Below are positions 25,377 through 34,930 of a stretch of 64,000 bases of DNA, in pieces (position 1 is the stretch's first letter; every line of letters starts with the position of its first letter). The position numbers and the translations under genes are program-made. The stretch lies in assembly GCA_963813975.1 (NCBI GenBank), contig CAWFAP010000005.1:463432-527431 (forward strand), given 5' to 3'. Source of the stretch: RYN-230 sp963813975. GTDB lineage: Bacteria > Actinomycetota > Actinomycetes > Streptosporangiales > Streptosporangiaceae. The notes under the pieces were generated by a model. That model was not told the DNA's origin. It searched no databases and was given only the letters and a program-made list of their open reading frames with translations.

Positions 25377-27902
25377 ATGCACATCGATGCGATCTTCGGT
25401 GCCATCGGCCGGTGGTGCGTCCGCCTCCGCTGGCTGGTCCTGCTGGTCTGGGTAGTCGGCGCGATCGCGGCGGTGACGCAGCTGCCGGCGTTGTCGAGCG
25501 TGACCCAGAGCAACAACTCCAAGTTCCTGCCCGCGAGCGCGCCGAGCCAGCACGCGATCAACCTGTCCGCGCCGTTCGGCAACTCGAACCTGCTCCCGAT
25601 CCCCGTCATCGCGGCGACCACCTCCGGGCCGCTGACCGCCGCGGACATCAGCGCGGTGAGTGCCCTGCAGGCCCAGTTCCACTCCGTGACCGGTATCAAG
25701 CAGGTGCTTGACGTCGGCCGGTCCGCCAACGGCCAGGCCGTGCAGCTGCTCGCCCTCGCTGCCAACAACAGCGGCAACCAGAACTACCAGCAGGACCTCA
25801 TCGACGGCATGCGCGCGAAGATCGCCAGCGCCGGGCTGCCCGCCGGGCTGCGGGCCCACCTGGCGGGCAGCATCGCCGTTCAGGTGGACCAGCAGAAGGC
25901 GTCCGGCAACACCGGTAACAAGGTGCAGAGCCTGTCGCTGATCTTCATCATCGTGCTGCTCGTGCTCATCTTCCGGTCGCTGACGCTCGCCATCACCACG
26001 GTCCTGCCCGCCCTGCTGTCCGTGCTCATCTCCGGTCCGCTGGTGGCCGAGGCGGCCAAACATGGCCTGCAGGTATCGCCGCTCGCCCAGTTCCTGCTGA
26101 TTGTCCTGGTGCTCGGCGCCGGCACGGACTACGGGCTGTTCCTGGTCTTCCGGGTCCGGGAGGAGCTGCGCGCGGCCGGCCACGACGTGACCGGCATGGA
26201 CGGGGCGCCCCAGCAGGGCCTGTTCAGGTCCCTGCTCTCAGACCTGGCCGGGCCCCGGCAGGCCGCGCGGACCGCGCTGATCGAGTCGGTCACGCGGGTC
26301 GGCGAGTCGATCACCTTCTCGGCCGCCACGGTCATCGCGGCAGTGCTGACCCTGCTGGCGGCCAGCTTCCCGTTCTACTCCAACCTCGGCATCCCGTTCG
26401 CGATCGCGATCGGGGTCACCCTGCTGGCCGGCCTTACACTGCTGCCCGCGCTGCTGTCCATCCGCCTGTCGCTGCTGGCGATGAAGCGGACGCTGTTCCA
26501 GGCCATGTTCCACCGGCCCAAGCTGCTGCCGTGGAGCATCCAGGGCAGGAGCGGGGCCGGCGTCTGGGGCCGGGTGGCCGGCCGCATCGTGCGCCGGCCC
26601 GCGACCACGCTGGTCATCGGCGTGGTCGCGTTCGGCGCCCTGGCCCTGGCCGCACTCGGCTACACCGCGTCAGGCTTCGGGGGCAGCACGGCCCCGCCGG
26701 CCGGCAGCGACTCCGCGAAAGGCACGCTGCTACTGACCAAGTACTTCCCGGAGTCGGCCGCCAACCCGACCTCGCCGATCTTCAAGTTCAGCCAGCCGGC
26801 CTGGACCGATCCCCAGGTCCTGGCCAAGGCGACCAGCGAGCTCAAGGCCAGCAGCCTGTTCACCACGGTGGCCGGGCCGCTCAACCCGAGCGGGCTGACG
26901 CTGCCGCCCGCCGACTACACGAGGCTGCACGCCGGGCTCGGCCCGGCCAAGGCCCTGCCGCCGGTCCCGCCGCCGGGCCTGGCCGGCAAGGTACCGCCCG
27001 CCATCTACCAGCTGTACCGGAGCACCTCGAACTTCATCAGCCCCGACGGGCGGACGGTCCAGTTCTCCGTCGGGCTGCGGGCCGGCGATCCCGGCAGCAC
27101 GGCGGCCCTGAATGCCGTCCCGGCGATCCGCGCCGAGATCACCAAGGTGGCCAGGTCGGTAGGCGCCGCCGACTCGGCGGTCGGCGGCGAGGCGCCCGCC
27201 CTGTACGACATCAGCGCCGTGTCCAACAGTGACCTGGCCACGGTCATCCCCATCGCGATCGTGGCAATCGGGATCCTGCTGGCGCTCGTGCTGCGGAGCC
27301 TGGTCGCCCCGCTCTACCTCATCGCGTCGGTGGGCTTGTCCTACCTGGCCGCGCTCGGGCTCTCAGTGCTGCTGTTCGTCAACATCGCGGGGGACAAGGG
27401 ACTGGTGTTCTTCCTGCCCTTCCTGATGTTCATCTTCCTGCTCGCGCTGGGCGAGGATTACAACATCCTGGTCATGACCCGGATCAGGGAAGAGGCGCGG
27501 CGGCTGCCGCTGCGTGAGGCGGTCGCCAAGGCGATCGGCGTGACCGGCACCACCGTGACCTCGGCCGGCCTGGTGCTGGCCGGCACCTTCGTGGTGTTCG
27601 GCATCGTGGCCGGCAGCGGGGCGGGCGGCAGCCAGTTCCGTGACATCGCGATCAGCCTCGCCCTCGGGATCCTGATGGATACCTTCCTGGTCCGGACGCT
27701 GCTGGTGCCCTCCACGGTCGTGCTGCTCGGCCGCTGGAACTGGTGGCCATCCAAGCTGACCATGGACCGCCCGGAGGTGCTGGTGCCTGCGTCCGGGGCG
27801 GCCGTGGCCGGGCCAGCGGGGTCGGCCGGGCCGGGGTCGGCCGGGCCGGCGGGGTCGGCCGGGTCGGAGTCCGCCCCCGCGACGCAGCCGGAATCGCGCT
27901 GA
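25377..27902 (+). CDS. MMPL-family RND transporter
   Basis: An 841-residue RND-type membrane protein with the MMPL plan. One N-terminal helix (LRWLVLLVWVVGAIAAV), a large extracellular domain, five helices (LSLIFIIVLLVLIF onward, with GAGTDYGLFLVFRVREEL), a second extracellular domain and five more helices (IPIAIVAIGILLALVL; LGEDYNILVMTRIREEARR). The paired D-Y-G/D-Y-N motifs in the two membrane halves are the proton-relay signature. Such proteins export lipids or hydrophobic drugs. The C-terminal ~30 residues are a GPAGSAG repeat. ATG at 25377 is preferred over 25350. Confidence 0.92.
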   Translation: MHIDAIFGAIGRWCVRLRWLVLLVWVVGAIAAVTQLPALSSVTQSNNSKFLPASAPSQHAINLSAPFGNSNLLPIPVIAATTSGPLTAADISAVSALQAQFHSVTGIKQVLDVGRSANGQAVQLLALAANNSGNQNYQQDLIDGMRAKIASAGLPAGLRAHLAGSIAVQVDQQKASGNTGNKVQSLSLIFIIVLLVLIFRSLTLAITTVLPALLSVLISGPLVAEAAKHGLQVSPLAQFLLIVLVLGAGTDYGLFLVFRVREELRAAGHDVTGMDGAPQQGLFRSLLSDLAGPRQAARTALIESVTRVGESITFSAATVIAAVLTLLAASFPFYSNLGIPFAIAIGVTLLAGLTLLPALLSIRLSLLAMKRTLFQAMFHRPKLLPWSIQGRSGAGVWGRVAGRIVRRPATTLVIGVVAFGALALAALGYTASGFGGSTAPPAGSDSAKGTLLLTKYFPESAANPTSPIFKFSQPAWTDPQVLAKATSELKASSLFTTVAGPLNPSGLTLPPADYTRLHAGLGPAKALPPVPPPGLAGKVPPAIYQLYRSTSNFISPDGRTVQFSVGLRAGDPGSTAALNAVPAIRAEITKVARSVGAADSAVGGEAPALYDISAVSNSDLATVIPIAIVAIGILLALVLRSLVAPLYLIASVGLSYLAALGLSVLLFVNIAGDKGLVFFLPFLMFIFLLALGEDYNILVMTRIREEARRLPLREAVAKAIGVTGTTVTSAGLVLAGTFVVFGIVAGSGAGGSQFRDIAISLALGILMDTFLVRTLLVPSTVVLLGRWNWWPSKLTMDRPEVLVPASGAAVAGPAGSAGPGSAGPAGSAGSESAPATQPESR

Positions 27903-28147
27903 GCGGTGGCCCGCGGGGCCAGGCCCGCAGAACGGGCATGCGGCCGGCGCGCCACTTGAGCGCCTGCCACCCGCTGATGAGCAGCCTGGGTAGCTGCCGC
28001 TGTCACCGAGTTCCACAGGGCATTCGGACTGCCCGTCGGCAACCTCCCGGTGCTGGCATTGGGCCGGGGACCTGGCCACGCTGAAGGCGGGCTTCACGCT
28101 TACTCAAAATCTTCTGCGATGTCGGTGGGCGGGGATAGCGTTCCGCC

Positions 28148-31100
28148 ATGCAATACGTGGTGCTGCCGGACGAGGTGTGGCCCGCCATCGATTCCATCTC
28201 GCTGGCCACCGCGGCCGGCTCGACCAGTTACGCGCGTGGCATCCAGTACCTCCGGCAGGGCGCCGTCACGCGGATGCGCTGGGATCGCGGGCAGAGTGAG
28301 CTGCACGGGACCGTGCTCGGCAGCGCCGATGCCTGCTACGAGACTGTGGCCTACTTCCAGCCTGCCGGGGAGTCGGTGCTGGAATTCGAGCAGGGTCACT
28401 GCAGCTGCCCGGTCGGGTTCGACTGCAAGCATGTCGTCGCGCTCGTGCTGGCTGCTGGCCAGGCGCAGCTCGCCCGGACCGGGCCCGGACGGACCGGCGC
28501 GGCCGGCTCCGGCCGGGCAGAGGGGGCCGGGATCCCGGCCCGGACGTGGGAACAGTCCGTCCAGTCTTGGCTGGAGCCGCAGCCAGCCTCGGGCGCCTCG
28601 GGCGGCGGGCGGCCATCCGCCCAGGTGCTCGGCATCGAGCTGACTCTGGGCGCCGCTGCGCGCCTGGCTCACCTACGCGGGCCAGCGGGCGGCGGTGAAC
28701 CGCCCCGGCTGCTGGCCCGGCTGGTCCAGCCCGGCCGGAAGGGCTGGGTCGGCCGCTCACTGAGCTGGTCCAAGCTTGATTCCCTGCATGGTTATGACGG
28801 CTGGCCGACCCCGCAGGTGCAGCTCCTGCAGGAGATGTACGCGGTCTACCGGGCCCGGAGCGGCCAGTCGTTCTACTACGGCTACGGTTACGGCGACGAG
28901 AAGTCGATCGACCTGTCCGCGTTCGAATCCCGCCAGCTCTGGTCGCTGCTGGACGAGGCGGCCGCGCTCGGCCTTCATCTGGTGCGCGGGCCCAATCTCG
29001 GCTCGCTGGATGGGTACCACAGCGCGGAACTCTGCCTGGACCTGACCCGCGCCGACGGGGCCGGGCCACTGATGATCACCCCGCAGATCCGGATCGACGG
29101 CGCGCCGTCCGCCATCACGGTGGCCTGTTTCCTCGGCACTGAAGGTCATGGCCTGGTCTATGCCGACCGCGCCGAGACTCAGCGCAGCGACGATCCCGCT
29201 CGCTGGCGATTCCAGCTGGCCCGGACGGTCAAGGCCGTCCCGTCGCAGCTGCAGCGGATGGCGCTGGGCGGTCACCAGGTCCAGATTCCGGCCGCGGAGC
29301 TGACCCGGTTCCAGGAGGCGTACTACCCGAGGCTGCGCACGGCCGCGACCGTGATCTCCTCGGACGAGGCGTTCACGCCGCCCGAGATCACCGGCCCGGC
29401 GCTGGTGCTGTGCGCCGCCTACACCGGCCGTCACGACCTCGAAATCACCTGGGCCTGGGACTACCGGGTCGGGGACTCGCCTTTCCGCGTCCCCCTGGAC
29501 GCACCAGCCGCTGAGACCGCCTACCGTGACCTCGCCGCCGAGCGTGCGATCGTGACCAGCCTGGGCCTGCCGCCCGGCCGTTTCGGACTGCTCAGGACCG
29601 ATCCGGTGTCGGACGAGCCGCACCCGTCACTGGCCCCGCTGGTCCGGCTCAGCGGCCTGGACACCATGAGGTTCACCACCGAGCTGCTGCCGCAGCTGGC
29701 GGATCACCCGGACGTCACGGTCGAGATCACGGGCGATCCCGCCGACTACCGGGAGGCCGGCGACTCGCTGTCCATCAGCGTGTCCGCCGACGAGGCGGCG
29801 GACGACCCGGACTGGTTCGACCTGGGCATCACCATTACCGTGGCCGGGCGGGAGGTTCCGTTCGCCGACGTGTTCGTGGCGCTCAGCCGCCGCGAGCCCT
29901 ATCTGCTGCTGGCCGACGGCGCCTACTTCTCGCTGCAGAAGCCAGAACTCCAGGCCCTGGCCCGGCTGATCGAGGAGGCCCGGGCGCTGCGCGACGCCCC
30001 CGGCGATGGCCTGAAGATCAGCCGGTTCCAGGCCGGATTCTGGGCCGAGCTGACCGAGCTCGGCATCGTCAGTCGCCAGGCCCGCAGGTGGCAGCAGCAG
30101 GTCAGCGGGCTGCTCTCGGCCCAGACCCGGCCCGCGCCGGAGCCGCCCAGCACCCTTCACGCTGAGCTTCGGCCCTATCAGAAGGAGGGGTTCGGCTGGC
30201 TGGCCTTCCTGTGGCAGCACCAGCTGGGCGGCATCCTCGCCGACGACATGGGACTGGGCAAGACACTCCAGTGCCTCGCGCTCATCTGCCGGGCCCGGGA
30301 GGCCGACCCGGAGCTTCCGCCGTTCCTGATCGTCGCACCGACCAGCGTCGTCTCCAACTGGGCCGCCGAAGCAGCCCGGTTCGCACCGGACCTCCCGGTG
30401 GTGGCGATCTCCGGTACCGCCGCCCGGCGGCCCCAGTCCCTCGGGGAGCTCGCCGCCGGGGCTGGCGCGGTGGTCACGTCGTACACGCTGCTGCGCATGG
30501 ACTTCGATGCCTACTCGGCGCAGGCCTGGGCCGGGCTGATCCTGGACGAGGCCCAGAACGTCAAGAACCATCAATCGAAGACCTACCAGTGCGCCCGGCG
30601 GCTGCCCGCCCCGGTCAAGATCGGCATCACCGGGACGCCGATGGAGAACAACCTGATGGAGCTGTGGTCGCTGCTGTCGATCACCGCGCCAGGCCTGTTC
30701 CCCGACCCGGGCCGGTTCCGCGAGTACTACGCGCGGCCGATCGAGAAGGATGGCCAGGCCGAATTGCTGGCCCAGCTGCGGCACCGGATCAGGCCCCTGG
30801 TCAGGAGGCGCACCAAGGAGCAGGTGGCGGCGGACCTCCCGGCCAAGCAGATACAGGTGCTCGAGGTCGAGCTGCATCCGCGGCATCGCACGCTGTACCA
30901 GACCCAGCTGCAGCGCGAACGGCAGAAGGTGCTCAGCCTGATCGATGACCTGGACAAGAACCGCTTCACGATCCTGCGCTCACTGACCCTGCTGCGTCAG
31001 CTCAGCCTGCACGGGGCGCTCATTGACCAGGCGCACCAGGACCTGCCGTGCGCCAAGATTGACACGCTCCTCGGCCAGCTGCAGGACGTGGCGGCCGGCG

Positions 31101-31552
31101 GCCACCGGGCCCTCGTGTTCAGCCAGTTCACCCGGTTCCTGGGCAAGGTCCGCGAACGGCTGGACGCCGCCGGGATGGAGTACTGCTACCTGGACGGCAA
31201 GACCCGGGACCGGGCCTCGGAAGTGCAGCGGTTTAAGGACGGCGCCGCGCCGGCCTTCCTGATCAGCCTCAAGGCGGGGGGATTCGGGCTGAACCTCACC
31301 GAGGCTGACTACTGCTTCCTGCTCGACCCGTGGTGGAACCCGGCCACCGAGGCCCAGGCCGTGGACCGGACTCACCGCATCGGGCAGACCCGCAACGTGA
31401 TGGTGTACCGGCTGATCGCGGCCGGCACCATCGAGGAAAAGGTCCTGGCGCTGCAGGCGCGCAAGGCTGAGCTGTTCAGCAGCGTGCTGGACAGCGGAGA
31501 CGTGTTCAGCGGCAGCCTGGACGCGGACGACATCCGCGCGCTCTTCACCTAG
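28148..31552 (+). CDS. SWIM zinc-finger SNF2-family helicase
   Basis: A 1134-residue protein. A SWIM motif (CSCPVGFDCKHVVAL) lies near residue 85-100. A long middle region follows, then a complete SNF2 ATPase from about 680: ADDMGLGKTLQ (motif I), LILDEAQNVKN (motif II), ITGTPMENNLMELWSLL (motif III), and the helicase C-terminal half (VFSQFTRFLGKVRERL, FLISLKAGGFGLNLTEAD, AQAVDRTHRIGQTRNVMVYRLI). SWIM fingers bind DNA or protein, so this is a DNA translocase of unknown targets, as found across actinobacteria. ATG at 28148 is the obvious start. No partner gene is linked. Confidence 0.93.
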   Translation: MQYVVLPDEVWPAIDSISLATAAGSTSYARGIQYLRQGAVTRMRWDRGQSELHGTVLGSADACYETVAYFQPAGESVLEFEQGHCSCPVGFDCKHVVALVLAAGQAQLARTGPGRTGAAGSGRAEGAGIPARTWEQSVQSWLEPQPASGASGGGRPSAQVLGIELTLGAAARLAHLRGPAGGGEPPRLLARLVQPGRKGWVGRSLSWSKLDSLHGYDGWPTPQVQLLQEMYAVYRARSGQSFYYGYGYGDEKSIDLSAFESRQLWSLLDEAAALGLHLVRGPNLGSLDGYHSAELCLDLTRADGAGPLMITPQIRIDGAPSAITVACFLGTEGHGLVYADRAETQRSDDPARWRFQLARTVKAVPSQLQRMALGGHQVQIPAAELTRFQEAYYPRLRTAATVISSDEAFTPPEITGPALVLCAAYTGRHDLEITWAWDYRVGDSPFRVPLDAPAAETAYRDLAAERAIVTSLGLPPGRFGLLRTDPVSDEPHPSLAPLVRLSGLDTMRFTTELLPQLADHPDVTVEITGDPADYREAGDSLSISVSADEAADDPDWFDLGITITVAGREVPFADVFVALSRREPYLLLADGAYFSLQKPELQALARLIEEARALRDAPGDGLKISRFQAGFWAELTELGIVSRQARRWQQQVSGLLSAQTRPAPEPPSTLHAELRPYQKEGFGWLAFLWQHQLGGILADDMGLGKTLQCLALICRAREADPELPPFLIVAPTSVVSNWAAEAARFAPDLPVVAISGTAARRPQSLGELAAGAGAVVTSYTLLRMDFDAYSAQAWAGLILDEAQNVKNHQSKTYQCARRLPAPVKIGITGTPMENNLMELWSLLSITAPGLFPDPGRFREYYARPIEKDGQAELLAQLRHRIRPLVRRRTKEQVAADLPAKQIQVLEVELHPRHRTLYQTQLQRERQKVLSLIDDLDKNRFTILRSLTLLRQLSLHGALIDQAHQDLPCAKIDTLLGQLQDVAAGGHRALVFSQFTRFLGKVRERLDAAGMEYCYLDGKTRDRASEVQRFKDGAAPAFLISLKAGGFGLNLTEADYCFLLDPWWNPATEAQAVDRTHRIGQTRNVMVYRLIAAGTIEEKVLALQARKAELFSSVLDSGDVFSGSLDADDIRALFT

Positions 31553-31635
31553 CCCGCGCCGCGAGGCTCATGGACCAGCACTGCTGGCACCGGCATCCAT
31601 GTCGGTGCCCATGAGGATGATTCGAGTATGAGTGA

Positions 31636-31809
31636 CCGCAAACCGGTCTCGATCCCTGGGATGCGCACGTCGCCGCGATAGCGGACGTAGCGATCTGCCC
31701 GATCCTCACCCTGAAGGCCGCCAGGTGGGAGCGCCCCTCAGCGGATCTCGATGACCCGCTGCACATCATTGAGATTGCCGACCCGGGTGATCAAAAACCG
31801 GGCAAGTAG
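31636..31809 (+). pseudogene. C-terminal remnant resembling a PIN-domain protein
   Basis: Between an in-frame TGA (31633) and TAG (31807), the frame reads LDPWDAHVAAIADVAICP, ILTLKAARWERPSADLD and DPLHIIEIADP. This looks like the C-terminus of PIN-type toxin or nuclease proteins, where a recoverable-address helix is followed by a strand. No start codon and no upstream extension exist, so it is a leftover of a deleted gene. The family call rests on pattern only. Confidence 0.4.
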
Positions 31810-31865
31810 TGGCTGTTCGTCCATTACCTGCAGGCCGGGCGGGATCGGCAGCCCATCCCGCACCA

Positions 31866-31917
31866 GGCGGTGCGGGCGGCTGGCGCCGCCGCGCGGCGCC
31901 GACGGGGCGCCCGTTAT
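31866..31917 (+). repeat. 52-bp dispersed repeat, copy B
   Basis: Ungapped partner of 24539-24590 (six differences). As in copy A, it ends in GGGCGCCCGTTAT followed by an A-rich stretch containing TGAA. Confidence 0.6.
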
Positions 31918-32143
31918 TGAAAAGAACGTGCTACTGCCGGACTCAGAAGCTGACGCTGAGCGGGTGGGAATTGGTCAAGCGCCGTAGCGTTGCCGGCGTT
32001 CCGCCGACGGCCTGTTCGCCACGTTGACTGGCGGCGAATCGGTACGCGACGAAGCGACTTCCAGATTGACCTCGCGCATCTAGCCGATAGTCTCCGCGGT
32101 GGGCCTGGTCTCCGCACGCGAACCGGTCAGGCCTGATCCCAGG

Positions 32144-33070
32144 TCAGTCCGGGACTTTCGGCGGGGTCAGGTCCGCCAGCCAGAGTTTCTGGACCATGTG
32201 CCAGTCGGTCGGGTGCTCGGCGATCATCGTGGCGAAGGCATCGGCGAGTTCCTGGGTGCCGCTCTTAACCCGGTCGCGCAGCCGGCCCTCGGACGACCCG
32301 ACCGGCGCCATGACCTGCTGGCCCCAGCCGCCATCCGGGGTGAACCAGAGCCCGACCGGCAGCAGCGCGGCTCCGGTCAGCGCGGACAGCAGCGCCGGCC
32401 CGCTCGGCATGCGGGCCCGTTCCCCGAAGAAGTTGACCTCGACCCCGTGCCGCGACAGGTCGCGGTCGGCTACCAGGCAGACCGCGCCGCCGGCCTTCAG
32501 CCGCTCGGTGAGCACCGCGGTCGGCGTCTGATCGCCGCCGGTCAGCGCGAGCACTTCCATCCCGATGCTCTCCCGGTAGGCGACGAAGCGGTCGAACAGC
32601 CAGGCGGGCCGCAGGCGCTCGGCCACGGTGGTGAACGGCTGGTGGTAGCGGTCGATGAGCCACAGCCCCGCCACGTCGTAGTTGCCGGTGTGCGGGAGAG
32701 CCAGGATGAACCCGCGGCCGGCCCGGGCCGCCGCGTCGAGATGCTCGATCCCGGAGGTCTGCCTGCCGGCCCGGGCGACCACCTCCGCACGGTCCATCTT
32801 CGGCAGCCGGAAGGTTTCCAGCCAGTACCGGGCATAGGACCGCATCGCCTCCCCGACCAGAGCGTCCAGCTGCTCTTCGCTGCCAGCCGGGCCCGCCACC
32901 CGGCGCAGGTTCTTACGCAGCTGGCGCACGGTCGGGCCGCCGCGCCTGGTGGCCCGGTCGGCGGCAGCGCGGAACCCGCGAGACGTGATCCGCGCGGGGA
33001 CGTTGCTCACCACACCCCAGCCGGCCGCGAAGCCGGCTCCGGCGATCTGCTCACGCAGGCTGGCGATCAT
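32144..33070 (-). CDS. PatA-like phosphatidylinositol mannoside acyltransferase (LPLAT family)
   Basis: A 308-residue acyltransferase of the HtrB/PatA fold. The catalytic H-X4-D motif is HTGNYD near residue 115 (ALPHTGNYDVAG). The donor-binding block ADRDLSRHGVEVNFFGERARMPSGPALL is characteristic of the actinobacterial PatA group, which acylates mannose of PIM at the inner leaflet. Only the family is certain; no other PIM gene is adjacent. ATG at 33070 follows the DUF998 stop by two bases, so the two are coupled. It is the last of three genes with patatin and DUF998. Confidence 0.85.
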   Translation of the reverse strand: MIASLREQIAGAGFAAGWGVVSNVPARITSRGFRAAADRATRRGGPTVRQLRKNLRRVAGPAGSEEQLDALVGEAMRSYARYWLETFRLPKMDRAEVVARAGRQTSGIEHLDAAARAGRGFILALPHTGNYDVAGLWLIDRYHQPFTTVAERLRPAWLFDRFVAYRESIGMEVLALTGGDQTPTAVLTERLKAGGAVCLVADRDLSRHGVEVNFFGERARMPSGPALLSALTGAALLPVGLWFTPDGGWGQQVMAPVGSSEGRLRDRVKSGTQELADAFATMIAEHPTDWHMVQKLWLADLTPPKVPD

Positions 33071-33072
33071 GC

Positions 33073-33750
33073 TCAATCGCGCCCGCCGGGGAGTTCCGGC
33101 TGGCGGCCCCGGGCTGCCTGACGCCACAGCACCACCGCCACGACGAACGGCCACGAGGTCTGCACCGACGAAGTCAGCCGCTCGGCCATGCCCAGGTCGC
33201 TGCCGCCCTGGGTCTCGATCACGAGCCAGCAGAGCAGGGCGAGAAACACGGCGGTCACGACCGCCGAGCCGCGGCGGCTCAAAATCAGTGGCTGCGGTGA
33301 TCCGGGCCTGCTCGCGAAAGCCGGCCATAGGGTGATGACTACCGCGCCGAACGAGGTCCAGGCGAGGTGCTGCGGAGTGGAGCCGACGATGGGCTCGGGG
33401 GACGTGGCAATGCCAATGGAGGCCAGCCCCGCGAGGATCAGCAAAATGCGGGCCGGGACCCGGATGCCGCCCAAGCCCGCGGCGGTGACCAGATGGCAGC
33501 CGCCGACGAGCAGCAGGGCGCCGGTCATCACCCACCGGTCGGTGCCGGCATGACCAGCCATCACGCTCACCGTGTCCCGGATCGGGTCATAGGAGGCCGG
33601 CTGAAGCGCACCGGCGGCGAGCCAGCCCCCGGTCAGCAGGATCGGCGTCAGGCCGGCCGAGACGATCGCCCACGGGGGTACTGCCCGGCCCGGCCGCGGG
33701 GCAGCCGTGCGGGCGCACGGACGGAGCTGGCCGAGGGCCGGAATAGTCAT
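33073..33750 (-). CDS. DUF998 membrane protein
   Basis: A 225-residue protein with about six hydrophobic helices (PWAIVSAGLTPILLTGGWLAAG, WVMTGALLLVGGCHLVTAAGL, ILLILAGLASIGIA, WTSFGAVVITLWPAF, AVVTAVFLALLCWLVIETQ). The YDPIRDTVSVMAGHAGTDRWVM stretch is the family's conserved loop. Function is unknown. ATG at 33750 lies 10 nt after the patatin stop (33761). Its position between patatin and a lysophospholipid acyltransferase points to membrane lipid turnover. Confidence 0.8.
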   Translation of the reverse strand: MTIPALGQLRPCARTAAPRPGRAVPPWAIVSAGLTPILLTGGWLAAGALQPASYDPIRDTVSVMAGHAGTDRWVMTGALLLVGGCHLVTAAGLGGIRVPARILLILAGLASIGIATSPEPIVGSTPQHLAWTSFGAVVITLWPAFASRPGSPQPLILSRRGSAVVTAVFLALLCWLVIETQGGSDLGMAERLTSSVQTSWPFVVAVVLWRQAARGRQPELPGGRD

Positions 33751-33760
33751 CACGGCTGGC

Positions 33761-34681
33761 TCAGCCCGCCCCGGCAATCTGCATGACCGGGAGGCCAGGC
33801 CGATCCACCCGCTGGCCGGCCAGCCAGCGGGCGGTGAGCTGATGGCCCTGGTCGATCAGCCGGGAGGTGTCGCGGAAGTCGACCGGGCTGGTGGCCTGGG
33901 TGCTGGGGGCGGGCAGGACGTGTACCGGCCCGCGGGCGGCCGCCACGTTCGTGGCGGCGACCGAGCCCAGTACCTGGCTCAGTGCGTGGAAGGCCAGCGG
34001 CAGCGGCCGGCGGGGCGGCGGGGCGGTGACGTCACACCCGGCCGCGGGCAGGACATAGATCACCCGCGCACCCAGCGCCTCGGCCTGCAGCACCGGCACG
34101 TCGGCGGACACCCCGCCGTCCACCAGCAGCCGCCCGGCCACCTCCACCGGCGGGTACAAGCCAGGGAACGCGCACGAGGCCAGCAGCGCCGTCCCGGTCG
34201 GGCCGCCAGAAAGGACCACCGCCGCCCCCGACCCCAGGTCGGTCGCCACCACGTGGGCCGGAATGGACGTGCCGTCCAGCGTGGCGGGCAGCGCGGCGCT
34301 GCCGAGGAGCTCCCGCAGCGCGGAGCTGGACACCAGGCCATCCCCGCGGCCGAGCGCCGCGGCGACCAGCGTCCGGGCCGAGAACTGGGCGACTCTCCGG
34401 CGGCGCAGCGACATCCATACCGCCTCCAGCCGCTCCAGGCCCGCCGGGGTGGGATCAGTGGCGAACGCCACCGCGTTCAGCGCCCCGGCCGAGGAGCCGA
34501 CGACCAGATCCGGCACCACGCCCGCCTCGCTCAGCGCCCGCAGCATGCCCACCTGCGGCGCGGACAGGCTGCCGCCACCCTGGAAGACGAACGCGACGCC
34601 GCCCGCCTGGGCGCCGCGGCGCGTGCGCCGGTACCGGCTGCGCAGCTCACCGAGGGACCGGAGATTGTCCGGAAGGGCCAT
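33761..34681 (-). CDS. Patatin-like phospholipase
   Basis: A 306-residue patatin fold enzyme. The oxyanion loop FVFQGGGSLSAPQVG is near residues 30-45, the nucleophile elbow GSSAG (Ser) near 60-65 and the catalytic Asp in VDGGVSADVP near 190. The protein would hydrolyse acyl chains from phospholipids or neutral lipids. It is first of the three-gene lipid operon and diverges from a TetR gene across 249 bp. Start at 34681 is set by the N-terminal ~25 residues before the fold. Confidence 0.88.
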   Translation of the reverse strand: MALPDNLRSLGELRSRYRRTRRGAQAGGVAFVFQGGGSLSAPQVGMLRALSEAGVVPDLVVGSSAGALNAVAFATDPTPAGLERLEAVWMSLRRRRVAQFSARTLVAAALGRGDGLVSSSALRELLGSAALPATLDGTSIPAHVVATDLGSGAAVVLSGGPTGTALLASCAFPGLYPPVEVAGRLLVDGGVSADVPVLQAEALGARVIYVLPAAGCDVTAPPPRRPLPLAFHALSQVLGSVAATNVAAARGPVHVLPAPSTQATSPVDFRDTSRLIDQGHQLTARWLAGQRVDRPGLPVMQIAGAG

Positions 34682-34896
34682 CGGGACCGACCTCCTTGGT
34701 GCACGGGGTCTAGATGCACCGTCAGCCGGTAAAGGCTGACCACTCCTTTCGAACGTATCACCAACCGGTCAGGGCTATCCGGTTGCCCCCGGGGATCGCG
34801 GGCCGGGCGGGGTGGGAAAGGCCCCAGGCCGCAGCCGCGGGATCCCGGCGTGGACGCGGGACGGGCGGAACTGGACGACGATCCACGATCGCTACA

Positions 34897-34909
34897 GGAC
34901 AAGCTGTCC
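34897..34909. promoter_or_regulatory. Candidate TetR autoregulatory operator
   Basis: GGACA-AGC-TGTCC forms a 13-bp inverted repeat ending 8 bases before a TAGAGT hexamer and 21 bp before the GTG start of the TetR gene. It lies in the region shared with the divergent patatin operon. Confidence 0.4.
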
Positions 34910-34930
34910 GGATCAGCTAGAGTTTGGCTC

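Larger units (their letters stand above)
31553..32143. other. Gap holding a PIN-like remnant and repeat copy B
   Basis: This 591-bp gap separates convergent genes. Apart from the PIN-like fragment (31636-31809) and the 52-bp repeat (31866-31917), nothing is supported. Other short frames lack start context. Confidence 0.5.
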
